Of a stretch of DNA of 24,082 bases, positions 6,966 to 15,073 are shown in pieces. Source of the stretch: an uncultured Clostridium sp. (lineage in GTDB: Bacteria; Bacillota; Clostridia; TANB77; CAG-508). The position numbers and the translations under genes were made by a program. The notes below the pieces were generated by a model. The model worked only from the letters and a program-made list of their open reading frames with translations. It was not told the origin of the DNA and made no database searches. The stretch spans positions 1 through 24,082 of the forward strand of contig CAMMFK010000012.1 in assembly GCA_946496115.1 (NCBI GenBank), written 5' to 3'. The stretch's first letter is position 1. Each line of letters begins with the position of its first letter.

Positions 6966-8746
6966 ATAAAATATATAGTAATTAAAACTAAAAAGGTAAC
7001 AACTGATATAATATAAGCTATTTTCATAAGCACTGTTCCTGTATATTTTACATTTACAGTTACATTTTCATTTGGAACTCTTATACATAAAAATCCATTT
7101 TCTGATTCGTAAGTTTCTACACTATTATTGTTTTCTGAATCGTCTGTGTACTCCACATTATAGCCAATATAATAAATATATGGTAGTTCTATTTCTATTA
7201 TATCATCTCCTTTTTTACTTACAACATTAAAACTACAATTTGTACCATCTTTATTAAAATTCTCTATTGTTGCAATCTCGGTATCATTACTACTGGCTGT
7301 ACTTTCATTATCTAAAATTATAGGTATATTTTCCCTAGTTTCTATGTATGCTCTATTTTCCAAAGCTTTATTTGGTAAGTATTCGAAGCTTGCGCATCCC
7401 GCATGAATTCTACCTGTATCGCTAGTAACTCTTATACCACTAATAAGTTCTTGTTCTGCATAGTCTCTACCTTTTGGCAAGTCTTCTATATTTGGCAATA
7501 ACAATAATATTGATATGCAAGATAAGCAAAGGACAGTAAATTTATTAAAATTTTTTATTGAAATTCCTATTGCTATCGAAGAACATATTACTAAAAAGAA
7601 TCCACCAAACTCAAGCATTCTAAATGAAAATTGCATCATTGTAAATAGACTAGGTAATTTTTCAAAAGGGAAAAAGTTCAGTGACATTATTGTAGATACT
7701 ATTCCGCAAATCAAGAAAAATATAAAGTTCTTTCTGTCAATATTTTTATTTGTTAACACTGTAAAACTTAATGCAGTTCCAATTATAACTAGAATACCGA
7801 TTCCATAAAGCATTCTTCCATGGATATGGAAGGCAATCTCATATGGTTTTGCTTTTAATCCTATCATTGCCCCCCATCTTACCATATGATCTTCATTAAA
7901 TACTTCATAATTTGTAGCTAATTTACTTTCTATCAATGGTCCCCAATAAAAAAATGTTAGTAAAAGTACAAGACCTAAATTTGCAAATAAAATTAATATT
8001 GTTTTTTTATTTAACTTATTAATATTTATCGATACATATAATATGCAAAAAATTGCGACATAAACAGTTAATAAACTATGAGTCAATAACATTCCTGTGG
8101 CACCTACTATTAATAGCCAGCTTTTTTTACTTAAATTAATTATAGTATACAAGCCATTAAATATAATTGGTAAAAATATAAATGAGGTAAGCTCAGCTAC
8201 TGCAATTCTAAAATACATATCATTTAATCTATAAGGAAGTAGAATATAGAGTACACTAGCTAAAATAGCTATAAATTCTATTCTGTTATCATCTAATCGA
8301 ATGCTTGCCTTACCTTTCTTTTCATTGATTACGTTTTTTTTACTTTGTAAAAATTTTTTTACAAAAAAGTACATAGCAAATCCTGTAGCAATACTAACAA
8401 CAATCATAAATAATTTCAAACACATTTCATAAGATGTTGTAAAAATTCTAAATATCAAGGGCAAATAAGCCGTTACTGGACTATAGAATAAATTCCATGA
8501 ATATCCAAAGCCATTGCAAAAATTAGACATTATAACCGGAATAAGTTGTCCCTCTTTTATTGATTGTTCGGTTCCTATAATTCTACAAATATGCTGAACT
8601 CCATCATCAAATTGAAGATTGTAATTAGGATCAAACATAGGAATAGATATTATTATGCTTATTATTATTATAAATAAACTTACCAAGGTAATTTTATTGT
8701 GAATAATAGATTTTAAAATGTTTTCTTTTTTGTTATTCTCCTCCAT
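6881..8746 (-). CDS. Polytopic membrane protein, PTPS-related/GT-C-like family, copy 2
   Basis: 621 residues with about 12-14 membrane helices. Its N-terminal signature (DDGVQHICRI, then KEGQLIPVI, NGFGYSWNLFYSPVTAYLP) is typical of the membrane family called 6-pyruvoyl-tetrahydropterin synthase related (PF10131), which has a GT-C glycosyltransferase-like layout. There is no sign of PTPS enzyme activity. A large loop near 430-560 contains LPYIYYIGYNVEY, shared with the neighbour gene, before a final helix. The start overlaps the upstream copy by 14 nt, so coupling is likely. The last about 20 residues (MYLHQMDIFQMRKRKRN) are read through the out-of-frame SDR relic, so the original C-terminus has been replaced. 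Substrate is unknown; a lipid-linked sugar or surface polymer is a guess. Confidence 0.85.
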   Translation of the reverse strand: MEENNKKENILKSIIHNKITLVSLFIIIISIIISIPMFDPNYNLQFDDGVQHICRIIGTEQSIKEGQLIPVIMSNFCNGFGYSWNLFYSPVTAYLPLIFRIFTTSYEMCLKLFMIVVSIATGFAMYFFVKKFLQSKKNVINEKKGKASIRLDDNRIEFIAILASVLYILLPYRLNDMYFRIAVAELTSFIFLPIIFNGLYTIINLSKKSWLLIVGATGMLLTHSLLTVYVAIFCILYVSININKLNKKTILILFANLGLVLLLTFFYWGPLIESKLATNYEVFNEDHMVRWGAMIGLKAKPYEIAFHIHGRMLYGIGILVIIGTALSFTVLTNKNIDRKNFIFFLICGIVSTIMSLNFFPFEKLPSLFTMMQFSFRMLEFGGFFLVICSSIAIGISIKNFNKFTVLCLSCISILLLLPNIEDLPKGRDYAEQELISGIRVTSDTGRIHAGCASFEYLPNKALENRAYIETRENIPIILDNESTASSNDTEIATIENFNKDGTNCSFNVVSKKGDDIIEIELPYIYYIGYNVEYTDDSENNNSVETYESENGFLCIRVPNENVTVNVKYTGTVLMKIAYIISVVTFLVLITIYFIKRVKERKQEIMYLHQMDIFQMRKRKRN

Positions 8747-10466
8747 ATACTAAATCTTTTCTCCTCTCCATATAAATCATGATTATTAGTAAAACAAATC
8801 CAACCATTGATACTGTATATCCTATTTTTTCAAGAATTGTACCTTTATATTCAACCTTTACTTGAGCTGAATCGCACTCTTCTAGTTCTAAAGCTAGCAT
8901 ACCATTTTGTGATTCAAAAGTATTTACACTAATATACTCATTATTATTGTATGAAACTTGGACATAATAGCCCAAATAATAAATGTAAGGTAATTCTATA
9001 ATTGTATTTTTTTCTACATTGCTGAATTGAATAGTGTCTTTTAATTTGATTTTGTTCTCACTATCAATTGTTGCTTCACCTTCAAGCACATATGTACAAT
9101 TATCTCTTTCTAAAATATAATCTTGATTTTTTAATGAATTTATAGGTAAATAGTCTCTATTAATACTATATAAGTATATTCTATCGTCGTTTCTTATATT
9201 ATTATCAAATTTTCTTTCATTTTCTATATCTCCAAATTTCCAGTCTCTCATTACTCCCAAAGAGCTAAATACACATATACTTATTATAACTGCAAACAAA
9301 AAAGTATCTTTTATCGCATCTTTTTTTAAAACTTCTTCTGCAAATGTAACAGCATTTATCCCACAAATTAATGAAATAAAGAATGTGAAAAAACCTAAAT
9401 TTCTCCATGCAAATTGTATAACAGCAAAAAAGTCTGGAATAATAAACCATGGAAATAGTTTTGTTGCCATTATTAATGCAATAATACCAATAAACAAAAA
9501 GCTTAAATATATTTCTTTGTATTCTTTTTTTATTTTTTTATAGCAAAATACTCCTAACAAAGTTAATAAGCATGTTATAATTCCTAGTGAAAATCTAATT
9601 TCTTGATCTCCAAATTCACTTGCAAATAAATCATTAAGCCCTAATGTTGTTGTATACACTTCCTGTGAATTTGAGTGCATAGCTGTAGTATCGAAAATTG
9701 TATAATTTCCTATAATATAATGTTCAAATAGTGGGACTAAATAAAACATACAAACGGTTAGAGAAATTAGCACATTAATTATTAATCTTTTCCATACATT
9801 CCATTTTCCTAATTTATTAATATTTAATAACAAATACAAGAACGCAAATATTGCAGTATAAACAGTTGATATAGTATGTGATAATATAAGACCAATTATA
9901 CCTATGCTTAGTAAGTAGCCTTTTTTCTTATTATTAAACATATTGTACATTCCCTCAAAAACTAAAGGAATAAATATAAAAGCTGTATATTCTCCTACTG
10001 CATTTCTTGAATAAAGATTAGATAATTTATAAGGTGCAGATATATATACAAGAGCACCTATAGTAGCCATTGCTCTCCTTTTTGTAACAGTAAAAATAAA
10101 ATTATACATTGTAATTCCAGAAATAAACACGGTAAAAAAAGTAAATACTTTTAAAGCTAAACCTGACGTTCCTAATAAATTTAAAAGAATAATAGGAATA
10201 TATGTCGTAAGTGGCCCATAAAACAAATTTAGTGCATAACCAAATCCATTTATATATTTGTAATCTATTATTGGAGGAAAAATGCCATCTTTTATTACTG
10301 AATCTATTGAAAAAATCCTTGCCATATGAATTTTCGCTTCATTATTTTGCGTTAAATCCATAGAAAAAATTGGTGAAATAATAATGCAAGATAAAACAAA
10401 AATAATCACATAGCCTAGGTATTTACTTTGTATAATCTTTTGTATAAAATTATTTATTTTTTTCAT
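8733..10466 (-). CDS. Polytopic membrane protein, PTPS-related/GT-C-like family, copy 1
   Basis: 577 residues, about 12 membrane helices. The same signature as the next gene appears near the N-terminus: EAKIHMARIFSIDSVIKDG, then FPPIIDYKYINGFGYALN and LFYGPLTTYIPI. Later YISAPYKLSNLYSRNAVGE corresponds to YILLPYRLNDMYFRIAVAE in the neighbour. The C-terminal region has ELPYIYYLGYYVQ, followed by FESQNGMLALEL and one last helix. The shared blocks show that the two genes arose by tandem duplication. AAGGG lies about 12 nt before the ATG. The acidic/His N-terminal pattern sits where GT-C enzymes keep catalytic residues, but here the usual D is replaced by N-E (NNEAKIH versus DDGVQH). Activity and substrate are unknown. 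Confidence 0.85.
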   Translation of the reverse strand: MKKINNFIQKIIQSKYLGYVIIFVLSCIIISPIFSMDLTQNNEAKIHMARIFSIDSVIKDGIFPPIIDYKYINGFGYALNLFYGPLTTYIPIILLNLLGTSGLALKVFTFFTVFISGITMYNFIFTVTKRRAMATIGALVYISAPYKLSNLYSRNAVGEYTAFIFIPLVFEGMYNMFNNKKKGYLLSIGIIGLILSHTISTVYTAIFAFLYLLLNINKLGKWNVWKRLIINVLISLTVCMFYLVPLFEHYIIGNYTIFDTTAMHSNSQEVYTTTLGLNDLFASEFGDQEIRFSLGIITCLLTLLGVFCYKKIKKEYKEIYLSFLFIGIIALIMATKLFPWFIIPDFFAVIQFAWRNLGFFTFFISLICGINAVTFAEEVLKKDAIKDTFLFAVIISICVFSSLGVMRDWKFGDIENERKFDNNIRNDDRIYLYSINRDYLPINSLKNQDYILERDNCTYVLEGEATIDSENKIKLKDTIQFSNVEKNTIIELPYIYYLGYYVQVSYNNNEYISVNTFESQNGMLALELEECDSAQVKVEYKGTILEKIGYTVSMVGFVLLIIMIYMERRKDLVYGGE

Positions 10467-10545
10467 TTGGTAATTATATCCCTTCTAAAAATTGTTTAAC
10501 TATTTATTGGTATTTATTTGTTTTTTAAATTATATACAAACACAA

Positions 10546-10578
10546 AAAAATAATCAACTATCAAGGTTGATTATTTTT
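10546..10578 (-). terminator. Intrinsic terminator after the 66-residue membrane protein
   Basis: Stem TAATCAAC (10551-10558) with GTTGATTA (10566-10573), extended by five A-T pairs. On the minus strand it is followed by TTTTTTT. It lies just past the stop of the gene ending at 10600 and upstream of the 10466 gene. Confidence 0.75.
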
Positions 10579-10599
10579 GTAGACTATAAGTTTTCTAAT

Positions 10600-10800
10600 T
10601 TAATTAGTTTCATTCAAAATTGTTAAAGTATTAGTTGTTTCAGTTGCCTCATTTTGTTCTAGATCTTGCACATATTGTGCTGAAGATTGTAATTCATCTT
10701 TAAATGAATTTCTTTGTACTAATTTTAGTGTTATATTAAACAAACATGCAATTACTAATATAATAAAAAGTAGTTTTTTCCAAACTTTACTTGCCATCAC
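10600..10800 (-). CDS. Small single-pass membrane protein, function unknown
   Basis: 66 residues (65 if the ATG at 10797 rather than GTG at 10800 is used). A short basic start (MASKVWKK) is followed by one hydrophobic helix (LLFIILVIACLFNITLKLV) and an acidic, Gln/Thr/Asn-rich outer tail. GAAAGGATATTT precedes the start. The gene has its own consensus promoter (10893-10921) and terminator (10546-10578), so it is a monocistronic unit about 95 nt downstream of its -10. No family recognised. Its position just upstream of the two large membrane proteins on the same strand may be incidental, since a terminator separates them. Confidence 0.7.
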   Translation of the reverse strand: MMASKVWKKLLFIILVIACLFNITLKLVQRNSFKDELQSSAQYVQDLEQNEATETTNTLTILNETN

Positions 10801-10892
10801 AAATATCCTTTCAAAATTAAATATGGATAATTTTTATTTATATGTTTCCATAAATAAAAAAATAAATTTTCCGTGCCTTTCAATATAATTAT

Positions 10893-10921
10893 ATTATAAA
10901 TAAATTATAGCAAATTGTCAA
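10893..10921 (-). promoter_or_regulatory. Consensus promoter of the 66-residue membrane protein
   Basis: Minus-strand -35 TTGACA (10916-10921), 17-nt spacer, -10 TATAAT (10893-10898): an exact match to the housekeeping consensus. The leader is about 85 nt long and contains an AT-rich inverted repeat around 10834-10862 (TTTTATTTAT / ATATAAATAAAA). Confidence 0.75.
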
Positions 10922-10939
10922 TAATGATTTATCGTAGTT

Positions 10940-10967
10940 TTGTTAATTTTTTGAATTTATATATAAT
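10940..10967 (+). promoter_or_regulatory. Candidate promoter of the VanW gene
   Basis: TTGTTA (10940-10945), 16-nt spacer, TATAAT (10962-10967) on the plus strand, about 80 nt before the TTG start at 11050. A second -10-like TATAAT occurs near 10992 without a convincing -35. Confidence 0.45.
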
Positions 10968-11049
10968 TTAAATATTATTTATCAATATGGATATAATAAA
11001 ATTTGATAGTATTTTATTACATAAATTATTTTAAAAGGATGGTGTTATT

Positions 11050-11718
11050 TTGAAAAAAACAATAATTATAATATTAGCAATTTTATTAATAATTGGGATT
11101 GGTATAGGTGTATACATGTTTTATAATAATACTGTTAATAAAGAATCATATCAAGAAAATTCAGAAAACATAACTAATGATAATACTAGGCAGCAAAATA
11201 TTATAAATGAAATTAATAATACTTTTGTACCAACAAACACGGTAACAGTTCCTGTTACTCCTGTTGAAAAAGAAGTAGCATCATTTTCTACTAAATTGAG
11301 TGGCGATAGCGCTAGATTGAATAATATAAGTATTACTTGCAACACAATAAGTGGAACCACCATAAAAAATGGAGAAAGTTTTTCTTTTAACTCAATTGTG
11401 GGACAGCCATCTGCTGAAAAGGGTTATCAAGAGGCTGACGTGATTGTAGATAAAAAAGTAGAAAAGGGTTATGGTGGCGGAAATTGCCAGGTTAGTACTA
11501 CCATATATAATACTGCATTGCAAGTAGAAGGTTTGGATATTATTGAACGCCATCCCCATAAAAAAATGGTTACTTATATAGAAGAAGGCAAAGATGCAGC
11601 TGTTTCATATAGTGGTGGTTTAGATTTAAAATTCACAAACAATACCGGAAGTGATATAAAAATTTATGTTAGTTCTGATAATGATAGTGTTGATGCTAGG
11701 ATTGTTGAGCTGGATTAA
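11050..11718 (+). CDS. VanW-domain protein, membrane anchored
   Basis: 222 residues. An N-terminal hydrophobic segment (IIIILAILLIIGIGIGVYMFY) acts as signal anchor, followed by an Asn-rich linker to about residue 75 and then a VanW domain to the end. Family blocks are clear: FSTKLSGDSARLNNI, then GESFSFNSIVGQPSAEKGY, GYGGGNCQVSTTIYN, and IERHPHKKMVTYIEEGKDAA. The start is TTG at 11050, chosen because AAAAGGATGG lies directly upstream and an ATG is absent there. VanW proteins occur in many Firmicutes outside vancomycin resistance clusters, and their biochemical role is not settled. There is no van cluster here, so no resistance is implied. Confidence 0.9.
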   Translation: MKKTIIIILAILLIIGIGIGVYMFYNNTVNKESYQENSENITNDNTRQQNIINEINNTFVPTNTVTVPVTPVEKEVASFSTKLSGDSARLNNISITCNTISGTTIKNGESFSFNSIVGQPSAEKGYQEADVIVDKKVEKGYGGGNCQVSTTIYNTALQVEGLDIIERHPHKKMVTYIEEGKDAAVSYSGGLDLKFTNNTGSDIKIYVSSDNDSVDARIVELD

Positions 11719-11784
11719 ATTTGCCTAAAGCAGATTAAATATGCAAGAAGTTTTTAATATTTACTCAAGCCTAGATTAAATAAC

Positions 11785-11813
11785 TTGTATTTTATTCAAG
11801 TTTATGTTATAAT
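11785..11813 (+). promoter_or_regulatory. Promoter of the 167-residue unknown gene
   Basis: TTGTAT (11785-11790), 17-nt spacer, TATAAT (11808-11813) with an extended -10 TG one base upstream. It lies about 38 nt before the ATG at 11851. Upstream, the octamer GATTAAAT recurs three times (about 11713, 11733 and 11774). Confidence 0.6.
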
Positions 11814-11850
11814 TAAAATTACACTATTTATTTGAAAGGTTGTGTTTTAA

Positions 11851-12354
11851 ATGCATTTTGAGTCCGCCAAAACCTCAAAGACATTGCAAGCAATTCTGAC
11901 CACTCCTGAAACGTTTATTCAATTTCATAAAAAAAAAGAAATAGCAAGAATATTTGGAGAGCCAATATACGAACTTCCAACATATTTTTACGTTACTTGT
12001 GAGAGGGAAATAATGAAGATTAATATCAATCTAGACTATGAATTTTTTGCCCGGATTGATGACAATATGCAAGTAAGATTCGAGTCTAGTTGGTCAAAAA
12101 ATTCAGTCATGCTCCAATTTCTTGATATTTTTGGGATTAAATCCATAAAAATTGATGACAACGTCGTTTGGATTGAAAAGGCCGATGGAACTTATATAAA
12201 ACTAAATTATATGATGGTAGACCGTCAAATTCTTGACCCACATTGGCATCTTATGGACTTTTTTACTGAAGTTATCCCTGTGCCAGACAAAGCAAAGAAA
12301 ACACACACTCGCATGAGACCTGTTTCTGCGAGAGCAAAAGTTAAACTTAAATAA
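11851..12354 (+). CDS. Unknown 167-residue cytoplasmic protein, foreign-looking codons
   Basis: No signal peptide or membrane helix. The sequence is mixed alpha/beta with many aromatics and His (for example PTYFYVTCERE, LDPHWHLMDFFTE), ending in a basic tail (THTRMRPVSARAKVKLK). AAAGG lies 11 nt before the ATG. Arg codons include CGG, CGT, CGC and CGA types and the G+C looks several points higher than neighbouring genes, which use AGA almost only. This suggests transfer from elsewhere. It has its own promoter and a very strong terminator, so it is a single-gene unit, convergent with dacF. I do not recognise the family and assign no function. Confidence 0.75.
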   Translation: MHFESAKTSKTLQAILTTPETFIQFHKKKEIARIFGEPIYELPTYFYVTCEREIMKININLDYEFFARIDDNMQVRFESSWSKNSVMLQFLDIFGIKSIKIDDNVVWIEKADGTYIKLNYMMVDRQILDPHWHLMDFFTEVIPVPDKAKKTHTRMRPVSARAKVKLK

Positions 12355-12368
12355 GTTTATCTACATTT

Positions 12369-12412
12369 CAAGCCAATTGCCATTTGTTATAAAACAAATG
12401 GCAATTGGCTTG
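12369..12412 (+). terminator. Strong bidirectional terminator, 20-bp perfect stem
   Basis: 12369-12388 pairs with 12393-12412 without a mismatch around an ATAA loop, followed by TTATTTATTA on the plus strand. It lies between two convergent genes (ends at 12354 and 12442) and can stop both. Confidence 0.85.
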
Positions 12413-12441
12413 TTATTTATTACTAATAATATTATTATATA

Positions 12442-13842
12442 TTAATTTTTTCGCAATAATGTAAACCAAGAGTTAAATACTCTTCCTGTCATTGTCAAAA
12501 AACTATATTTAGGTATATCCTTATTTGTAATTAAATCAACTTTTGAAATTTCATTTCCATCAAGCATAAATGTTAATTCTCCTATTTTTTGCCCTTTAGT
12601 TACTGGTGCAGAAATATTATTAAATATTTCAACATTTTGCGTTATATTTATATCATTTGACTTTTTTATTACAACACCTGCATCATTACTTAATACAGCT
12701 TCTACACTACTTTCTAACCCCTTTTCTATATTTGCATTTCCTACAATATCACCTGCTCTTCCTAGTTCTTTATACTGATAATTATTAAATCCATAATCTA
12801 ATAATTTTCTTGCTTCTGCAAACCTAATAGTGCTTGTTTCTCCTTTCATTATTACAGCAATTAAAGATAAACCATTTCTTGTTGCACTTGCTGATAAATT
12901 AAATAGTGCTACACTTGTTGAACCGGTTTTTAAACCAGTACAACCTTCATAATTTCTTACTAGTTTATTTGTATTTACAAGTTCCGACTTTCCACCTCTT
13001 AAGCTATCCATATATATGGTTGTGTAATTTGTAATTTGAGGATGATTTTTTAAAAGCTCTCTTGACATTATTGCTATATCATAAGCAGATGTAATGTGCC
13101 CATCTTCATCTATGCCATGGCAATTTTTAAAAGTTGTGTCATTCATTCCAAGTTCTTTTGCTCTTTGATTCATCTTTTCTACAAAAGCTTGCTCTGAACC
13201 TTCTAAATACTCTGCCATTGCCACTGAACAATCATTTGCACTTTGCAGACATATTGCTTTAAGCATTTCATCTACAGTAAGCTCTTCTGTTGTATCTAGC
13301 CATATTTGTGAGCCACCCATATTGCTAGCGTTTTCACTACATGGTACTTTATCTGTTAATGATATTCTCCCACTATCTAGAGCCTCCATTATTAAAAGAA
13401 TTGTCATTACTTTTGTTACTGATGCTGGCCTTAATTGTTCATGCATATTGTAATCATAAATAACTTTTCCTGTATTTTGCTCAATTAAAATTGCTCCTCC
13501 ACAAGTCAAATTAAGTGGATTGTTTGTAACTGCTCCAGATGTGTCAAGAATTTCACCACTCATTGCTTCTGCATTTACATTTATAGAGTCTGTATTTAAC
13601 ATATTTTCACTAACATTATTTATTTCATTACTTACACTTGTATTATTGCTATTCACTTTTTCAGTATTATTTACTTTATTTTCACTAATTGGAGCATTGT
13701 CATCATATGCCACATTCTCGTTTAATTTATTGTTTTGACTTGACCACACTGGTATGTCATAGCTCGACGCTAAACCTGCTGATGACATAAAAAATATTAC
13801 CGCTGTACACATTATAAAATATTTTAAAAATCTTTTCTTCAT
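12442..13842 (-). CDS. D-alanyl-D-alanine carboxypeptidase (DacF/PBP5-type, peptidase S11)
   Basis: Removes the terminal D-Ala from peptidoglycan stem peptides outside the membrane. From the chosen ATG (467 residues) there is a signal peptide at about 1-26, a low-complexity Asn/Ser/Glu linker at about 32-105, and then the catalytic domain with all three motifs: S141-V-T-K, S201-A-N and K305-T-G. A beta-rich C-terminal domain and an amphipathic end (FNSWFTLLRKN) follow. The frame extends five codons upstream to a TTG at 13857, but that lies inside the GGAGGAG site, so the ATG at 13842 is preferred. It is 82 nt downstream of the PopT-like gene with no clear terminator between, so co-transcription is likely. 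The symbol dacF would be a reasonable but unproven name. Confidence 0.93.
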   Translation of the reverse strand: MKKRFLKYFIMCTAVIFFMSSAGLASSYDIPVWSSQNNKLNENVAYDDNAPISENKVNNTEKVNSNNTSVSNEINNVSENMLNTDSINVNAEAMSGEILDTSGAVTNNPLNLTCGGAILIEQNTGKVIYDYNMHEQLRPASVTKVMTILLIMEALDSGRISLTDKVPCSENASNMGGSQIWLDTTEELTVDEMLKAICLQSANDCSVAMAEYLEGSEQAFVEKMNQRAKELGMNDTTFKNCHGIDEDGHITSAYDIAIMSRELLKNHPQITNYTTIYMDSLRGGKSELVNTNKLVRNYEGCTGLKTGSTSVALFNLSASATRNGLSLIAVIMKGETSTIRFAEARKLLDYGFNNYQYKELGRAGDIVGNANIEKGLESSVEAVLSNDAGVVIKKSNDINITQNVEIFNNISAPVTKGQKIGELTFMLDGNEISKVDLITNKDIPKYSFLTMTGRVFNSWFTLLRKN

Positions 13843-13853
13843 AAAAAACTCCT

Positions 13854-13879
13854 CCAACTGATTAATATTATTCAGTCGG
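13854..13879 (-). promoter_or_regulatory. Leader hairpin touching the dacF ribosome site
   Basis: On the minus strand CCGACTGA and TCAGTTGG form an 8-bp stem (one G-U pair) around a 10-nt AT loop. Its 3' arm ends in the first GG of GGAGGAG. It could modulate translation, or be chance. Confidence 0.3.
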
Positions 13880-13924
13880 AAGAGCTTTTATGAATTTATT
13901 GTTCAATTGAAATTTTTAAATCAA

Positions 13925-14779
13925 TTATTTGTTTGGTTCTTCAATTCTTTTTATTTTCTTTACTAATGCTTTTATTTTTGCACTATTACCTTTTATATCT
14001 CCTAGGAAATATGATACACAAAATCCAATTATCATTATTATTATTGAAATAACTGAATTAGCATTAAATCCTAAGGCACAACTTTCGTTCAATACATTTG
14101 GAATTATTGATATAAATAAACCAAATATTATTGAGAATGTTCCTGTGTAAAATCTTTTTAATAATATATTCATTAAGAAAGATATTACAAGAACCCCTAT
14201 TACTAAACCAAATGCAGCAGGTATTAAAACTGAAAAGTTAAGGTCGGCAATTGAGCCTACATATAGTTCATATAATCCTAGTGATGATAGTATTACTGCA
14301 CTATCAACTCCCGGAACTATTGATGAACCAGCTACTGCAACACCTAACAATACTGATTGGAACAAATTAGGCTCTGTTATTACAGGGAACAAATTCTTGT
14401 TAAATGAAAATAGTGCAAATCCAACAATTGCTCCTATTAGCATTAATATGTAATATTTTTTGTCAAATCCCTCTTTTTTTACTTCTTTATAAAATAGTGG
14501 TATTGTTCCTATAACTAATCCTAAAAAAGCATATCTTGTATACATTTCAAAATTAGCTAGTAAAAAGTCTACTACTTTGCTAAATAATAGTACACCAACT
14601 CCAAATCCCAAAACTAATGGAATTAAAAATTTTATATTTTGCTTAAAATTTTTGAATAGTGTTCCTATTGCTGTTATTGTTTTTTGGTATAATCCCAAAA
14701 TTACCAATAAAACACTACCACTTAATCCCGGTGCTATACCACCAATTCCTACTATAATTCCTTTTAAAAAGTTATACAT
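13925..14779 (-). CDS. DUF368 membrane protein, PopT-type undecaprenyl-phosphate transporter
   Basis: 284 residues with about eight to nine membrane segments. The N-terminus MYNFLKGIIVGIGGIAPGLSG is the DUF368 signature, echoed by VAGSSIVPGVDSAVILSSLG near 150-170, a pseudo-repeat typical of the family. DUF368 proteins are reported to flip or recycle undecaprenyl-phosphate from the outer to the inner membrane face, which sustains peptidoglycan and other envelope polymers. Its position just upstream of a peptidoglycan carboxypeptidase on the same strand agrees with an envelope role. GGAGG precedes the ATG and a good promoter lies 40 nt further up. The C-terminal tail is basic and cytoplasmic. 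Confidence 0.9.
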   Translation of the reverse strand: MYNFLKGIIVGIGGIAPGLSGSVLLVILGLYQKTITAIGTLFKNFKQNIKFLIPLVLGFGVGVLLFSKVVDFLLANFEMYTRYAFLGLVIGTIPLFYKEVKKEGFDKKYYILMLIGAIVGFALFSFNKNLFPVITEPNLFQSVLLGVAVAGSSIVPGVDSAVILSSLGLYELYVGSIADLNFSVLIPAAFGLVIGVLVISFLMNILLKRFYTGTFSIIFGLFISIIPNVLNESCALGFNANSVISIIIMIIGFCVSYFLGDIKGNSAKIKALVKKIKRIEEPNK

Positions 14780-14818
14780 TTTCTTCCTCCAAAATTTGTT
14801 TTTTAAAATTACTTTACC

Positions 14819-14847
14819 ATTTTACTATATAGATATAAATTAGTCAA
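14819..14847 (-). promoter_or_regulatory. Promoter of the DUF368-dacF pair
   Basis: Minus-strand -35 TTGACT (14842-14847), 17-nt spacer, -10 TAAAAT (14819-14824), about 40 nt before the DUF368 start. Confidence 0.65.
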
Positions 14848-14888
14848 ATTATTTTTAAGGAATTTTTGATACCAATCTTATAATAAAA

Positions 14889-14976
14889 GTGGCTTCGCCA
14901 TATGCCACGAGCTTTGCTCGGTTGCCTAATGTAACTTAACCTTGTAATATAGGCAAAATCTTCGATTTTTCCTATA
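14889..14976. repeat. Cluster of three small hairpins
   Basis: Three adjacent inverted repeats occur in 88 bases. GTGGC...GCCAC spans 14889-14908; CGAGC/GCTCG around TTT spans 14908-14920; TATAGG-AAAATC/GATTTT-CCTATA around TTC, with one mismatch, spans 14948-14976. The first two are much G+C-richer than their surroundings. They lie past the lipoprotein terminator and outside any gene, like intergenic palindromic units or the margin of an inserted segment. Confidence 0.55.
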
Positions 14977-14994
14977 TTTTAAAAAAACCTTTGA

Positions 14995-15053
14995 TAAAAA
15001 GCAACGAGAAGGACTCCACTTAGTGGAAATCCTCCAAGCAGAGTCCTCTCGTT
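14995..15053 (-). terminator. Terminator of the lipoprotein gene
   Basis: On the minus strand AACGAGAGGACTC pairs with GAGTCCTTCTCGTT (one bulged base), and the loop holds a smaller TCCACTAAGTGGA hairpin. It is followed by GCTTTTTATC. It starts about 20 nt after the lipoprotein stop codon. Confidence 0.8.
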
Positions 15054-15073
15054 CAGATACTATTAGCCACTCG

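Noticed and set aside
11050..11718. Vancomycin resistance suggested by the VanW domain
   Set aside because: VanW-domain proteins are common outside van clusters, and no vanHAX, vanY or vanRS genes are present.
12369..12412. 20-bp perfect inverted repeat considered as an insertion-element end
   Set aside because: A 4-base loop, a following T-rich tract and a position between convergent gene ends fit a terminator better.
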